A stretch of DNA of 31,982 nt from Apostichopus parvimensis (taxonomy: Eukaryota; Echinodermata; Holothuroidea; Aspidochirotida; Stichopodidae). Below the pieces are notes generated by a model. It did not search any database, was not told where the DNA came from, and saw only the letters and a list, made by a program, of their open reading frames with translations. Below are positions 19,561 to 31,982 of the stretch, in pieces (position 1 is the stretch's first letter; every line of letters begins with the position of its first letter). Both the position numbers and the translations under genes were made by a program. Location: NCBI GenBank assembly GCA_000934455.1, contig KN892551.1, positions 1-31,982 on the forward strand, in the 5' to 3' direction.

Positions 19561-22500
19561 GCACGTTTTTCTGTCAGTGTTTTTCAATCCAATAGTATGA
19601 GGTTTGTTTTCCCTCTGTAAGCTGCGAGTAAGTTCATATTATTATCATTAGATTTCCGTGTCTAGACAGATTGTCTAATGCCTTTCCTTCCCCCCTGTGA
19701 GAAACATTGTAAATCCTTTAAACGCGAGAGTAGCCTTTTGGTAAGGAAAGATTCTTATCGTTGTCTTCTTTTATGAATTATTCAGTACTTTTCTTCAACG
19801 TCATTAAATGCCGAGAAAGAAGACGATTGACTGTACAAATAGATGAAACACTTGATAAGCACAAATTTGCACAGCTGGACACAAAAAAAGGATTACTTTC
19901 TTCCCTGTGTTTAAGTAACAAAGATAGAAATTCTTGTTAATTTCTCGCACAAGACCATTTTCCAGTCGCCATGAAGATGGTTATCCTTCCATAAAATCAC
20001 TCAAATAGTTTCTTTATCATTTACTGACCTTTGATATTCAACTTAGATTTGTGAAAGAATTGCAACTGAGCTCATCCTAAAATTAGCACATCAATACTTT
20101 CTTTTCATAACCTGACATTATATTTCATATCAGTCGTATTCGACGACGGATCGCTATCTTTTGCACAAATTCGCAAGGGAAATTAGTTTCATCCTTAGAA
20201 TGTATAATCCTCTTTTCTATCTGCAGTATATGTAGTCGATTATTGTGACAACTTAAAATATTGCCTGAAATTTAAAGCAATTTCGGAAACCTCATCCCAA
20301 AGGTTTTCTTAGAAGCAGAAAAAAATGATATTTAGTTTTGATCATTCAGTAATGAGCTCAACCAGTTCTTCCTTTGTTTTTTGCTTTCAGCGCACATTAT
20401 ATTCCAAGTCAGTAGAATATCAAACAAGTATTCTATCATCTATGATTTCCCTCCTATTAATAAGATTTGAAAATCACCTATTCAGTGATAGGCTATAGGC
20501 TAACGAGCAGCATTGAGACATGTATACTTCCAGTAGAAAAGTATTTTACATTATTACGCGCACATTCAATATGTACGGCCGTAATTCCTTATGTCTACTG
20601 CAAACGCAACACGTCGAGTTTATCACCTTGCGTTTATTCTTCCGTCAAACACTTGAAAGTGAAGAAACGAAAAATGCACAGAATTATCCTTGGTGGAATA
20701 AAACATGAATGTTTCGTAGAGACTAACAGTTAAGACTGGTTTCCCCTCAGAGAAAGATAAATCTTCATTGATGTAACTTGTGGCAATCGCTGAAATGAAA
20801 CGATTTGCAACTGATGAATAACGACTCCGTCTGTTTGCTCTAGGATAGTATTTATTAACAAAATGGCGGAGTTTCCTTTTGTATTTCCCAAGTGTAATCA
20901 GAAACTCATAGGCGGGAAGAGAAATCTTATTCTCTAGACCGCAGGATGGTTGAGATTATTAAACATGTAGCGACAAATTGTGTGATTTGGCTTCTAGTCA
21001 ATACAGCGACCTTTTAGTTTTCCGTATGTATAATATGTGCGTGAGAATAAAATGAAGTAGTGATTGTATTAAGGGCGTAAAATTATTCATACGATTATTA
21101 GTTTGGAGGGAGTTACTCTACAAGTGTCTCATGTGTCGTTAACACACACACACACGCACACACACATATGAATAGAAATCTTTTTCATGTGAGATATTAC
21201 GCATTAGGAAGATTATATTTACAACCATGGGAAACCTTCATTCCTTTGCTTCTAAGGATAAACTTCTTAGGCAGTTCTTCCCTGAAATTTATGCTATAAA
21301 TTTTCTCCTTTTTTTTTGGTTATTTCTTGTTCAATGTTTATATTAGTTAGACTTTAATATTATTTCTTCTTACTCTGATCATGTTTTCAACCTGTCTTAA
21401 GCATAATACATTATTCAAGATTCATATTGCTTGTATATGAATGTATTTTGTGTACAATATTTTTTTCCCTAGTACGATCCCCCCTTTTTCTCTTTTAGAC
21501 GGTATACATTGTTAATAGTAAAAAAAGAGCAAAAAATATTTTGTAAAAATATAAAGAGCTTTAAAGAAGGTTTTTTTAGAAGGCATTAATTAACCCACCA
21601 CTAGATAGCAATGGAAATCGACAATAATTAATGACACTATTAAGCAAATATTTTTGGTGTTTTACTTAAGGGATAATAATCACAGTTGTCTTTAATATTT
21701 TTTCGTTAATTTGTTATATTTCATTTTTTTAAATCTATTTTACTTTAATATTCCTCCGTGTTAGATTTAATTGTCATCAATTCAATTGGTTTAAGAAATG
21801 TTACATGACTGTTTCTGACTTCAAAAACGAAAGAAAATTACGATAAACGATTATTAAGATACAATATCTTAATATTTTGTGTTGAATATCCGTCAATATT
21901 CATAATCCCTAGAAACCCAATTTTTTTTAATATATTAGTAAATACCAGCTACCACTGTAGTGTACAAAATAAAATTTAAATGAATTCGTGACCAACCTAG
22001 CTTCATTTACAATCAACCCACTTAAAATACTGAAGAGACAACTTGATTAGAAAACGGGAAATTCTAATCATGCGTGCCAGCAGACATGGAAAATGATGAT
22101 GGCTTCCTCATGCATGACATGTGATTATTCTTGGAGATGCGAACATAGCTATTTAGAAGAAAGATACTAGCCAGAACTTAGTTTTAATATTTCATAGTCC
22201 AAGAACAAAGTTAATAATGTAAAATATAATGTTTCTTATATCTATTTGAGTTGTCGTGTTAGCTCGCATCATAAATATGTTCACAATTGGGAATTCTCGT
22301 TTAAGATTAATGAAACTGATAATGACGTCAGATCCTCAGTACATGCTTAACTGCTAATACTAATCCATAACTGTCTTTAGTTCTCAAATATTACTCGTAG
22401 CATGTTCTTCATATTTCATGTGCAAAATAAAACACCATTGGATGACAGACAATAATACATCATTGGTGAACCTGAAAGGATCATTTATCAAGAAAAATAA

Positions 22501-24665
22501 AATTTGTAAAAAACCCCCCAAAAATGTAAAGTTTTCTTTTCAACTGTTTATAGTATATATCAAATTAATTTTGTCCCCGGATTTATCTTTTTTGCGTATT
22601 TAGTGATGTCCAGACTTAAACTCGGCGATTATTAAATTATCAAAAATTATAGTAATTCGCTCAATCACGGAATCCATTATATAACATTGCCTTAAAAGGA
22701 TAGAGATATTTATAGAAGTGAGCCCTCTAAATGTGATCTAACGGTGAGCTCTCTTTCCCAATAAATATTGTAACCACTTATTCCATGCCACTTTAAGCGT
22801 TGATAATACATATGCTTTCAATATATGACAATGTGCTTGAAACATACACGTGTATACAAAGTGTCAGTGGGACAAGAAATCCGTTTACGAGGTAAAAACG
22901 AGGTAGTTTCTTTGGGCGGCTGATTACATATGAAAAACAGTAAACTAGACAGAGACATGTTACCCGCCGTTCAAACTCTAGACTACTTTACATAAATGAG
23001 TCGGGCGGCAATCGTCACGTGAATATACTGGTAAGACTAATGAAGAAGTAATTTCATATTTGTGGCTAGAACAGAAACTGCTAAATTTGATCTAATTGCA
23101 CCCTTTAACCTGTTCTTACGACGGAAACTAGAATAATTATGTTGATGAAATATTGGTATTGTAAAGCAAACTGTTGTATTAAAATTAATATTCATCACTT
23201 CGCAGTATATGTACCACCATACCTGCCTAATGTTATTGAATATGACGCGAGCTCATATCGTTTGATGTCCTTGCAAAGAAATTAAGCATATTTTAATCAC
23301 TCGAAATTTAAATTGTAATAATAGATCAAACATCGATCAAACATCAAAGCGTTGAAGGGCGAATCAAGGATTGTATTAAGAAGGGCTATGGAGTACGGAA
23401 TCGTTGAAGCCGCCCAACCACCCACCCCCCCCCCCCGAGATGTAATATGTGGAGTCCTATTCGAAAAGATTACAATTTAACATGTTAAATAGTACCTTCA
23501 GAAGCATATTTAGGCTATAAAGTGGGTCATAACGCAATTAATTAAATGTATTTTTTTCGATGAGATGAGATGTTAGCAACCCCACACCCCTCCTCTGATT
23601 TCGGGTGTGGTATTTTTTTTTATATCATAATCATACTAATTTAGAGAGTAAATGTTGAATCCTTTCGATTTTTAATGATTCTTATTGATTCTCAATGAAT
23701 CGACTCTCTGACCTTTTCCCATATACATTCTGGTAAAGATTGTGAATTGCATTTGGATGGGACTTCAGTAACAAATCTCGTCTAAAGATCAACGCAAAAC
23801 GCTTCATTCTGTCAAATTAATTAAACTTAACACAGCAAGGAGGAATAATCTACGGGTCAGGGACACTGTCGCATTAAATCGTTCAGTTTCACAAGTACAT
23901 CTCTGGTTTAAATTCAATCAGATGACAAGCCTCGGGACAAATTGGAACCTTGCAATCTGATTTTCTCATATTAATCCCTTTCGGTTAGCTTGTAGCGTAT
24001 TGTTTTTTGTAGGCTAATAACAGCAAGTTTCTCTTTAGTTAATTAGGACAATCCACTTATGGTCAAAATTGAATTACTCCATAATTGTATCCTCTCTGTG
24101 TTGAATATCTACATTATGCAGATAGGAAAATAGAAAGTAGAGAGTCGGAACTCTCGGAAGATAGACGTTGAACACTAACGACATAATAAAGTGTCCACAT
24201 TGTACATATTCCTGTGAGTTTTTATTCAAAGGAATTTGCCAGTCGTTCAACAGAAAATCAATATGAATTGCCTCAATCAAAATAGTCATTATTAATTGAA
24301 CACCGATCAGCATAAAGAGACGTCTTCTGACGTATGATATTTTGAAATGTAGTAAGTCCTTGACGTCTTAGATGATCATATTTCCAATCCGCCATACTTC
24401 AGGACATGTCTTGTGGTTTAGACTATGTTTTAACAGCAGACCAAAACATACTAATGTTTTTTGGACTTTAAATTTGTACTCTAAATTTCAGAGTGATGTG
24501 GAAAGTAATTAACAACTTGTTAATGAAACATTTATGTACGATGAATACAGTACAAAGATAATAAGTTAATGAATAATTGAAAAACTGACGGGTAAAATTT
24601 AGACAAGTGAGAAAGAGCAAAAGGAAGTTATGGCTAGAAAGAGATTAGAACCAGTGACCTCTGGA
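19561..24665. other. no gene recognised
   Basis: AT-rich sequence with many short chance frames. Two overlapping plus-strand frames at 20467-20733 and 20520-20708 have no recognisable protein. A CA microsatellite lies at 21142-21166, a poly-C run near 23418-23435, and a TGACGTCA octamer at 22323. No EF-hand-like exon was found on the minus strand by eye. Confidence 0.5.
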
Positions 24666-25402
24666 TTTTAAAAGCCGAAGATATGCTGCAAACGTATTAT
24701 TTGTCACCCGATACACACAGAGAACACAGTTACTATTGTAATTCTTAAAGTTTTGCAGCAATGTAAACCTGGATCGTGCTATAAATCGGTAGCATGTGCT
24801 ATATAGGATTATAGTAAGAACTGAGGATATGTGTAATCCCAACAAATCAAGTTTGATGCATTTGTTGGGATTACACATATCCTCAGTTCATACTGTAAAC
24901 CTAATAGCACGTGCTACCGATTTATCAGATTTGTCAGCACGATCCAGTATTTACTGTGCTACAAAACTTTAAGATTTACAGTGGTTACTGTAATCTCTGT
25001 GTGAATTAGCTGTATTTGTCAGCAAAGGGTTGGCTGTCTTTCTGCACAAAGTTCAGTCACTGCTCATAGGTCAAGTCAGGGACCCCAAATATTAAGATGC
25101 TCAAATATACAAGATTGCAAGAGAGGCTTCGGTCCACCAGATGATAGCATTGCATTGCAGATTATTAATAATAATATTCCATTTATATAGCGCTTTATAC
25201 AAGCGATAGGTCTCAAAGCGCTTTACAGACGTTATATTACCTCTGGTCAATGATAACCTGTCTCAGAGACAATCCCTCTAGACGGTTGTAGTTATATACT
25301 GCGCCCAATGACAAGTTACCTCACAGGTACCCAATTAACCCCTAGGTGGAGAGACGCAATTGAGATAAAGCATCTTGCCCAAGGACACAACCTAATGAAC
25401 TA
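24666..25402 (-). repeat. composite repeat copy B, inverted relative to copy A
   Basis: This is the reverse complement of 10541-11267, in the same order: atatcttcgg end, palindrome, spacer, SINE. It is about 14 kb from copy A and in opposite orientation. Just outside it (about 24641-24680, minus sense) ggtcactggttctaatc resembles a tRNA T-arm/B box, hinting that the far end also has a tRNA-like piece. Confidence 0.9.
24713..25003. repeat. 291-bp imperfect palindrome, copy B
   Basis: Counterpart of 10939-11220. The arms start cacacagaga and end tctctgtgtg, with the centre atcccaacaaat/atttgttgggat. The minus-strand open frame at 24645-24878 is an artefact of this repeat. Confidence 0.85.
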
Positions 25403-25469
25403 GGAATGAATCGAACCAGCAATCCTTGGATCACAAGTCCGACGCCTTAGCCAATTGGCCACCACGATG
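25161..25469 (-). mobile_element. tRNA-derived SINE with intact promoter boxes
   Basis: Minus sense. The head has A box TGGCCAATTGG and B box GGTTCGATTC. The body follows, with gtgtccttgggcaagatgc, caggttatcattgacc and gcgctttgagacctatcgct, then a tail of att repeats. The head extends beyond the part shared with copy A. SINEs of this form are common in marine invertebrates. Confidence 0.85.
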
Positions 25470-28400
25470 TCTAAATAGACAAGCGAATGTCTCATTTTGT
25501 ATATCTACTTTAAGATTGGCAGTAAGTTGTTTGTTGATGTTTGAGTTTTTATATGACCATTATCTGATACTTTCTGGAATATGTGGGGTACATTCTGATA
25601 AACTGTAAGGTTTCACAATGTAACTTACGTCCACACTATCACCTTTTAGATTTCACAGAGATGTCTGAATCGAGAAGATACCATTAAAGTTGGCATTGCT
25701 TGGTGACAAAACATCACTTTTAGACAATGGATCAAATAAATAAAGAAATACATTTTAAAAAACTATGGAGTTAAACTATTATTGTTCATGATACTTAATT
25801 TTGTGAGAAATGATGGTATTATTTGAGAGAACCTTTAACTTTTGAGAAATGTCGAAAATGCTATGTCATAACTTAGTTTGTCCACAAAATGTTTGAATTC
25901 ATGTGACGCAATTTGATAACGTCATATTGTGCAAATCCTTTAGAACGTTTCATTAACCAGACCTTTGAGTTGTGCTGTCTCTTGAATTTCTTCTTTTTAA
26001 TTCTTTTAACGCATCCGTGGGTATTTTTCTTCTTATTTAAGTTTGTTTTATTTCTTCCTACATATTTAGATAAGTGCAACCGGAAGAAAAAACACGTAGG
26101 TGGTTCAACGACGTCTTGGAAGGAACCATTTCAAGATTAAATATAATCAAATATTTGCTACTTATTTTCGTCGGTTGGGAAAAAAATATTTTACTCAAAT
26201 GTTTGTTTCCATCATTACTACCCATATTTTCCTTCCTTTATCCATTTCTCTTCGGAAACACCAGACAAAGTTCATAAAACATTTCAGTCAATTAAAAGTT
26301 AGGCTGCTCTTTTTACAGTTGGTAAAAATTTTCTCTCAATTTCCAGTTTAAGTTTATACTGATATTCAACACAATCATTAGCAACACAGCGATATCTTTC
26401 AGTGTGAAAAGAAAATAATAAACGTAGACCATTATTGCAATGTGACGACATCTTTGAATATGTCAAAGTCGCTTTTGCCTCTCTCTTCTCTCTTCTTGAA
26501 CATAAACATTCGTTAAGGAAGTATAACAACTAGTACGTTATGGATTACTTAAACTAAATATGGACATTGCATACCTGCTAAATTATATTGCCACATAAAT
26601 ATCACCCCTTCAGTTAAATGGAATATTCCGAATGACTGATTAAAACAAATCGTATCAGGAGATGGAAATCATAGCGTGGTTAGATGATTTATCGTTACGG
26701 TTTGATTGAATATGAAAACATTTTCTGAATATTTATGAAGGCATCTGGCAACAGTATCGTCGTTATTCATGCACAACTCTTTTATCCTCAGACAGACAAA
26801 CAAAGGTCGGAAAACAACATCCCCAGAACAGATATATGATTCAATGAAACCTTCAAGTCATAGCAAATTGACAGCTAAGGAAACAATCTAATTCTATCAA
26901 ATATCCAAGGATAAATATAAGACAACATTTTTAAAGCATAATTAGGCTTTTGATAAAACCCATCTGCATCCGTGATCGATCAGGCACATTGTGATTGCAT
27001 ACATTATTATTTGCGTAATGAAGTGTTTGTTTAACAAAATTAGTCACCTACAAGTAATTTTGAAGGATTTTTTTTTAAAGTAGCAGTTCGGTATAGTTTT
27101 GTCATTACAGTGTCTGCCACCGGACTACAATCTACCTTAAATAATTGCCCGCTTTAATAGTTTTAGACGACCGCCACCGTTATACAAAATAAAGTATGAT
27201 CGATCATTTGTATTGAGCTTGTGGTGCTATGGTCATATTCATAATTAAGTGTCTGTTAGTCTCTGCAAGACTGATCTATACCCTGTCATGTCGTTTCGTT
27301 ATATATTAATTTATGTATCGTAAATATCAGTGCACCAGGAAGGCAAGGGAAAGAACATTTACATGAAAAGAGGAATAGGGCTGAACAGAAGCCCTTTTAG
27401 GGGTTTTTGAAAATGTACCATATACTTGTAAGCTGCCGGGGGGGGGGGGGATGTAAGTGGATGTAAATCTACAAAAGTCAATCATATCCCTCGGAGCATG
27501 TACCGTTCATGTGTAGCTAGTGCTCCAAATATTGTATATTACTGTTAAAATTGAATGCATTTGAAATGACTGTCTTTAAAAGATATTAATGTTAGGTGTA
27601 CGTATGCGTGCGTCATCGATAAATTGAAACGCACTGAACAATTAATTTCTTCGTGCACATTTAATCGAGTAGGCACTACACTCATTAATTGCAGCAATTG
27701 CTAACAGAAAGTTGCATGAAACATTAATTGTTTTCACAGGTTTGCAAAGGCTAAAACCAGCTTACTTTCCGGTTTTCCAAGTATTTCGTAGCCATCTCAC
27801 CTTTCAACGCCCACAGGAGTCTCATCGTGGGCATCGTGAGTATGTTATATATATTATCATGTTTCATATATGATAATTCCCTCGGGGGCTTAAACTGACA
27901 GAAATTGCAAACATTGACAATGAGCTAAATGTTTGAGACCAGACGATACAATGTACCGTTATATATATTCTACAAACCACTGAACCGTATGGAAAAGAAA
28001 TTTGGATTTTGCAGTGTGATATGCGAAAACATTTGGCAAGAAATCATAACCAGCCGTCTGTTTCGGTGAAGACAGACATGAATCAAGAAGCATTAACAAC
28101 TTTGCTTAAGCTTGGGGTATGATTCATATGTAATTTTTTTTAACATTCTTTCGTACCACATCTGTTCCACAAATGAACGTCACTTTTTCCCTTATTTATT
28201 CATTAAAGCTTTCCATAGACCAGATTCCCTCCGGTACATTCATAAGTCGTTTCCTTACATCTTTACACTATTTTTGGCTGTTCACTGCATAATTTGCTCT
28301 CGTTATCTCCCCTTTTGGTTTTTATTTTCTTTGAGAAAGAGGCGCAGGAAATGACGTCAGTCAGTGCTTTGAGCATCTAGACCAAGGAAAAGTCGTTTGA

Positions 28401-31400
28401 AAGATGAAGTTCAAACACTGGTAGGGTACTTAATTCTTCCTCTCATACAAGCCTTCGTCGAACAAATAAAACAAATGCGATCTTTTGTTACCATTCGTTA
28501 ACAGAACAGGTTGTTCTCATTTTCATCGATCTCATTTCTTAAACATTCTAATCAAAGATGGTAATATTTGGGTCTCATGTTTTTTGCAGAGATATGACGT
28601 ACATTCAAAAAGATCAATGTAATATTTTTTTTAAGAACAGATTTAAGTATTGCTGAAGAAGAAATGGCATGTGATATTAAATGATGTTATTATTTTGAAC
28701 AAGTATTGAATTAAACGGTATCCATTTTCTGTTGACGACCATAATATACCAAAAGGTTATGAGTCTATACTCTGATTATGTGGACCAGTTGTGCGAAATT
28801 GCGAATCTCTGTACAGACAGAATTTGAAGTTTCTCTAACATTTTCACCAAAAAAGATATAACTGCTGTATTTGCAAATAGCATCGCAAACCAAACACTAT
28901 ACTTTATATCTCTCCGTTGAGCATTGACAAAGAAAAAAATGATATATATTCTGAAAATTACAATCCAAAGTAAAATTTGTACATTAGTGCTTGAAATATC
29001 ACAATATTACAACATTAAGCGATAAGGTTTGTTTGTCTCTGTGTTGAGCTTTCTACGTCTGACTTGACAAGACATGACGAGCGGCCTCTCATATGGAATT
29101 TATATGTCATATGATAACATTGACTTCCATTTCGATTTCCATTTTGCTTTCGTATTTCTTGTTTCATTTGTTAAGTCTTTTATTTTCTGTGTTCATACTG
29201 TATATTTTTCAACATAAAATATCATATAAACATGATGCTAAACAAATATATAAAAACAAAATTGTACTTTTGATTAAAATGAAATTGACCGCTTATCATT
29301 AAAACAAACATACTGTCAATTAAGAAACAAGAGCGATTATTGCTATCATCAGAATTTTCATTTTACAAAAACATAAAACAAATGTCGCTTAAAGTAGGAA
29401 TAAACTGGCTATCAAAACTAAGATAGTAATAAGTCATAATTTATATATCTCCTCTTTCCGGTTTTAAGGCAGGCAATCATTGATGCAGAAATGACAAAGA
29501 TGAGATTGATGTCTATCCTACGGGAGTAATATCTCAAATGATCTGTATCCGGTTCTTTGGTGTGATGGTCATGCTGCTTTCAGCTGGTTGATATGTCTCA
29601 TGTTTAAATATTTATGATTAAACCTTAAGGAGGGTTTTTAAGTTTGATTGCAACTGTATCTTACAAAAGGTTGTATAAATTATGTGAATTTATTTACTTG
29701 AATATGCTGGGAAAGGTTATTCTTTCATCGGGGATATATTTCTGCAGTTAACAATTCCATTCATATGTGTGTGCGTGTGTTTCGTGTTTGTGTGTATTCT
29801 ATTTTCTTCGTTTCTTACTATATCATATAGGTAAAATCAGTTTAAAAACAAAACTGACACAAGCTTTATCTGTCAAGCACCATATGGTTTTATCGTTATA
29901 GTAAATTCCTAATAGAATTTAAATAAAAAAAAACTTACTAAGAGCTCTCAAGACTCGGGTAGTAAGTGTTTCACCTCACAACATCTCGCTAGTTTTACAT
30001 TTTTTCTGCCCTAGTATGACGTCAGACTGGTGATCAAGTTACATACATTAGCATCTTGGACGAAAGCTCCTAAAATCACTCTACAAACAGCAGGATTAAA
30101 GCGTGATTTATGAATACGTCATTTCACCGTTAAGATAACATGAGACATGAAAGAGTGTTTTCAAAAAAGTGCTTTATGAGTGTTTATTGGTAAAAAAAGG
30201 ATGAAAACATTTAATAAATGTGAATAAAATGCACAGTACACAAAATTGGTTTTGGGAAATGTATAAAATTATTAAAAAATAAAGTACTTCATCTCTTGAC
30301 TTCACTTTGAATTACGTAGTGCAGATGACAGAATAAAGTGATAAAATTCATGAAAATTCAAGAAAAGAAAACAAAAATGGGACAGTATTATTGGTTGAGA
30401 AAGCAGAAGTATTGATTTTTTGGGTACAATATGTACACAATTCAATGAAAGATATATGTGTGTGTACATATATATGTATACATAGTTCTACTAGTCATTC
30501 TGAGTTCTACTGTAATTAATATTTGTTATTAGTTATACTATAGTCATAGTTTGTTATTAGTTATATAGATTTTATATACTATACGATACTACACTCCACT
30601 GTACTCGGGCACTGCACTGTACTGCTGCACATTATTAAGTTATACTTTGCTATTATGTATTAATTGTTATAATTCTTTTATATTTTCGGAGGGCATATCT
30701 GTGCATGTTGTAATATTTGTAAACTATTTTCGCAGTTTTAAATAAATCATTCTGTTGTATCTTTTCTTTCCGTGTGCTTAGTTTTATTATATTTAATCTT
30801 TCTTATGTTACTTTAGTTTTGTGTCAGGTTTTCATTTAATTCTCTACCATATCTTAACGTTCAATGAATTAAGTCCTATTTTAATTTAATTTTCTTCTTT
30901 TTCTAATAATATCTGCAGGAACGATACATCCAGTTTACGTTGTTAGTCTAAATAAACACTGTCAAATTAATATTTAATTACCTATATCTTACCACTGCAT
31001 ACCATATTACAATGGCTGTTGGAACAACTCGACGATAATAGTTGAATCGAAGAAAGAAACATTATTTGTAAGTAAATTGACAGATTTTGACGAAAATTTG
31101 ATATTTCGTGAGTGTCAAAAGTGTCAGAGGAACGGAACAAGAATGACATTGATACGATCATTTATTCTTAACCAATGTTCGAAATTAACAGAAAAAGTCA
31201 GAATGGTATGATTCATTTCGAGTATTACGATAAGTCAAGGAAAGGAAGGTAACGTTTTGTTTAGGTTTTTTATATTTATCACCATACCAATAAATGACAA
31301 CAATCAATCAATCCGTTTCCGACATTTTGATGGCTAAAATAAACATAGTGAATATCACAAGTAAACTTACAGCAAGCAGACATGATGTCATAGTAGCACA

Positions 31401-31519
31401 CTGAAAATGATTTGTAACTTTGTTTGAATTTCTCACTGTTTGGTGTTTAACTGTGATTGGACAGAGCTCCAACGTTATACCATAAGAGGTGACAAAACAC
31501 CAATGACTGTAGTCAATAT
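25470..31519. other. no gene recognised
   Basis: AT-rich. Overlapping open frames in several phases at 25873-26529, and frames at 28112-28354, 29093-29302 and 31308-31526, show no known domain. A poly-G run lies at about 27438-27450. TGACGTCA octamers lie at 28352 and 30017. If the CRACR2A-like gene has EF-hand exons, they may be here unseen or further right. Confidence 0.5.
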
Positions 31520-31982
31520 TATCCAATTAATGTACATGGCTTGATCAGTTTGAACTGTGAATAAGAGACAACCGTTAATCATTATAAACTAAAGTGTGTT
31601 ATAACACCGTAATACATGTTAGACATGTCAGCAGATGCTACTGTGCACCCAATGTACATGGCTCGATCAGTTTGTATACTGTGAATAAGAGACAACCTAT
31701 AATCAGTATAAACTAAAGTGTGTTATAACACCGTAATACATGTTAGACCTGTCAGCAGATGCTACTATGTACCCAATGTACATGGCTCGATCAGTTTTTA
31801 TACTGTGAATGAGAGACAACCGTTAATCAGTATAAATTGAAGTGTGTTATAACACCGTCGAGTAACACATGTTAGACCTGTCAGCTGATGCTACTGTGCA
31901 CCCAATGTACATGGCTTGATCAGTTTGTACTGTGAATAGGAGACAACCGTTAATCAGTATAAACTGAAGTATGTTATAACAC
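31520..31982. repeat. satellite with a ~125-bp unit, running off the right edge
   Basis: The marker tgtacatggc recurs at 31531, 31653, 31777 and 31906 (spacing 122, 124 and 129). Each unit contains gatcagttt, gagacaacc, the perfect palindrome GTGTTATAACAC, and gtcagcagatgctact. At least 3.6 units are present. Confidence 0.95.

Noticed and set aside
20270..20330. Minus-strand stretch ENLWDEVSEIALNFRQYF considered as an EF-hand-region exon
   Set aside because: No EF-hand loop residues and no proper GT donor follow; probably chance.
24645..24878. 77-codon minus-strand open frame
   Set aside because: It lies in the palindrome of the composite repeat, and the same sequence appears inverted at about 11040-11240; this is repeat, not gene.
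25873..26529. Cluster of overlapping open frames on both strands
   Set aside because: Several phases are open at once in AT-rich DNA, hydrophobic or Lys-rich only; no coding signature.
31308..31526. 72-codon minus-strand frame with a hydrophobic end; also a 30-nt exon-like unit between ttttcag and gtaagt at about 31365-31395
   Set aside because: The splice-like signals are good, but nothing in the window joins to them and the peptide is not recognisable.

Overview
The window is eukaryotic, AT-rich and mostly non-coding. It carries many short exons with GT/AG splice sites on the minus strand, tRNA-derived SINEs, short hAT-type elements and simple repeats. The repeat types, and a gene that resembles vertebrate CRACR2A without the long linker of the human protein, suggest a marine invertebrate, possibly a deuterostome such as an echinoderm. 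That assignment is an inference of moderate to low certainty.

One gene dominates. On the minus strand, 12 exons between 17581 and 646 join in one reading frame; each phase was checked. A probable start or microexon lies at 19413-19439. Together they give about 407 residues (411 with an alternative donor): a short N-terminal helical segment, a long coiled coil, and a Rab-type GTPase domain with G1, G3 and G4 motifs. The order and local sequence fit CRACR2A/EFCAB4B of the large-Rab family (CRACR2A, RASEF, RAB44). The last part of the GTPase domain and any C-terminal prenylation cysteines lie beyond the left edge. No EF-hand exon was recognised, so EF-hands are either off the right edge or absent from the form that starts at 19438.

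Layout: 1-645 edge of an intron; 646-3705 GTPase exons, with a 62-bp minisatellite at 1090-1675 that repeats the end of one of them; 3706-8592 coiled-coil exons, with two hAT-type miniature elements, a SINE fragment and a hammerhead-like motif in the introns; 8593-13862 a 5.3-kb intron with a TA-rich array, a GC-richer block, SINE pieces and a palindrome-bearing composite repeat; 13863-17581 more coiled-coil exons and a fuller SINE; 17582-19440 the intron up to the first exon; 19441-31982 no gene recognised, but an inverted second copy of the composite repeat (24666-25402, with its SINE head to 25469) and a ~125-bp satellite running off the right end.

The least expected signals are the minisatellite grown from an exon/donor boundary, the possible 27-nt symmetric microexon, the altered switch I of the GTPase, the inverted pair of SINE-plus-palindrome units, and the hammerhead-like relic.
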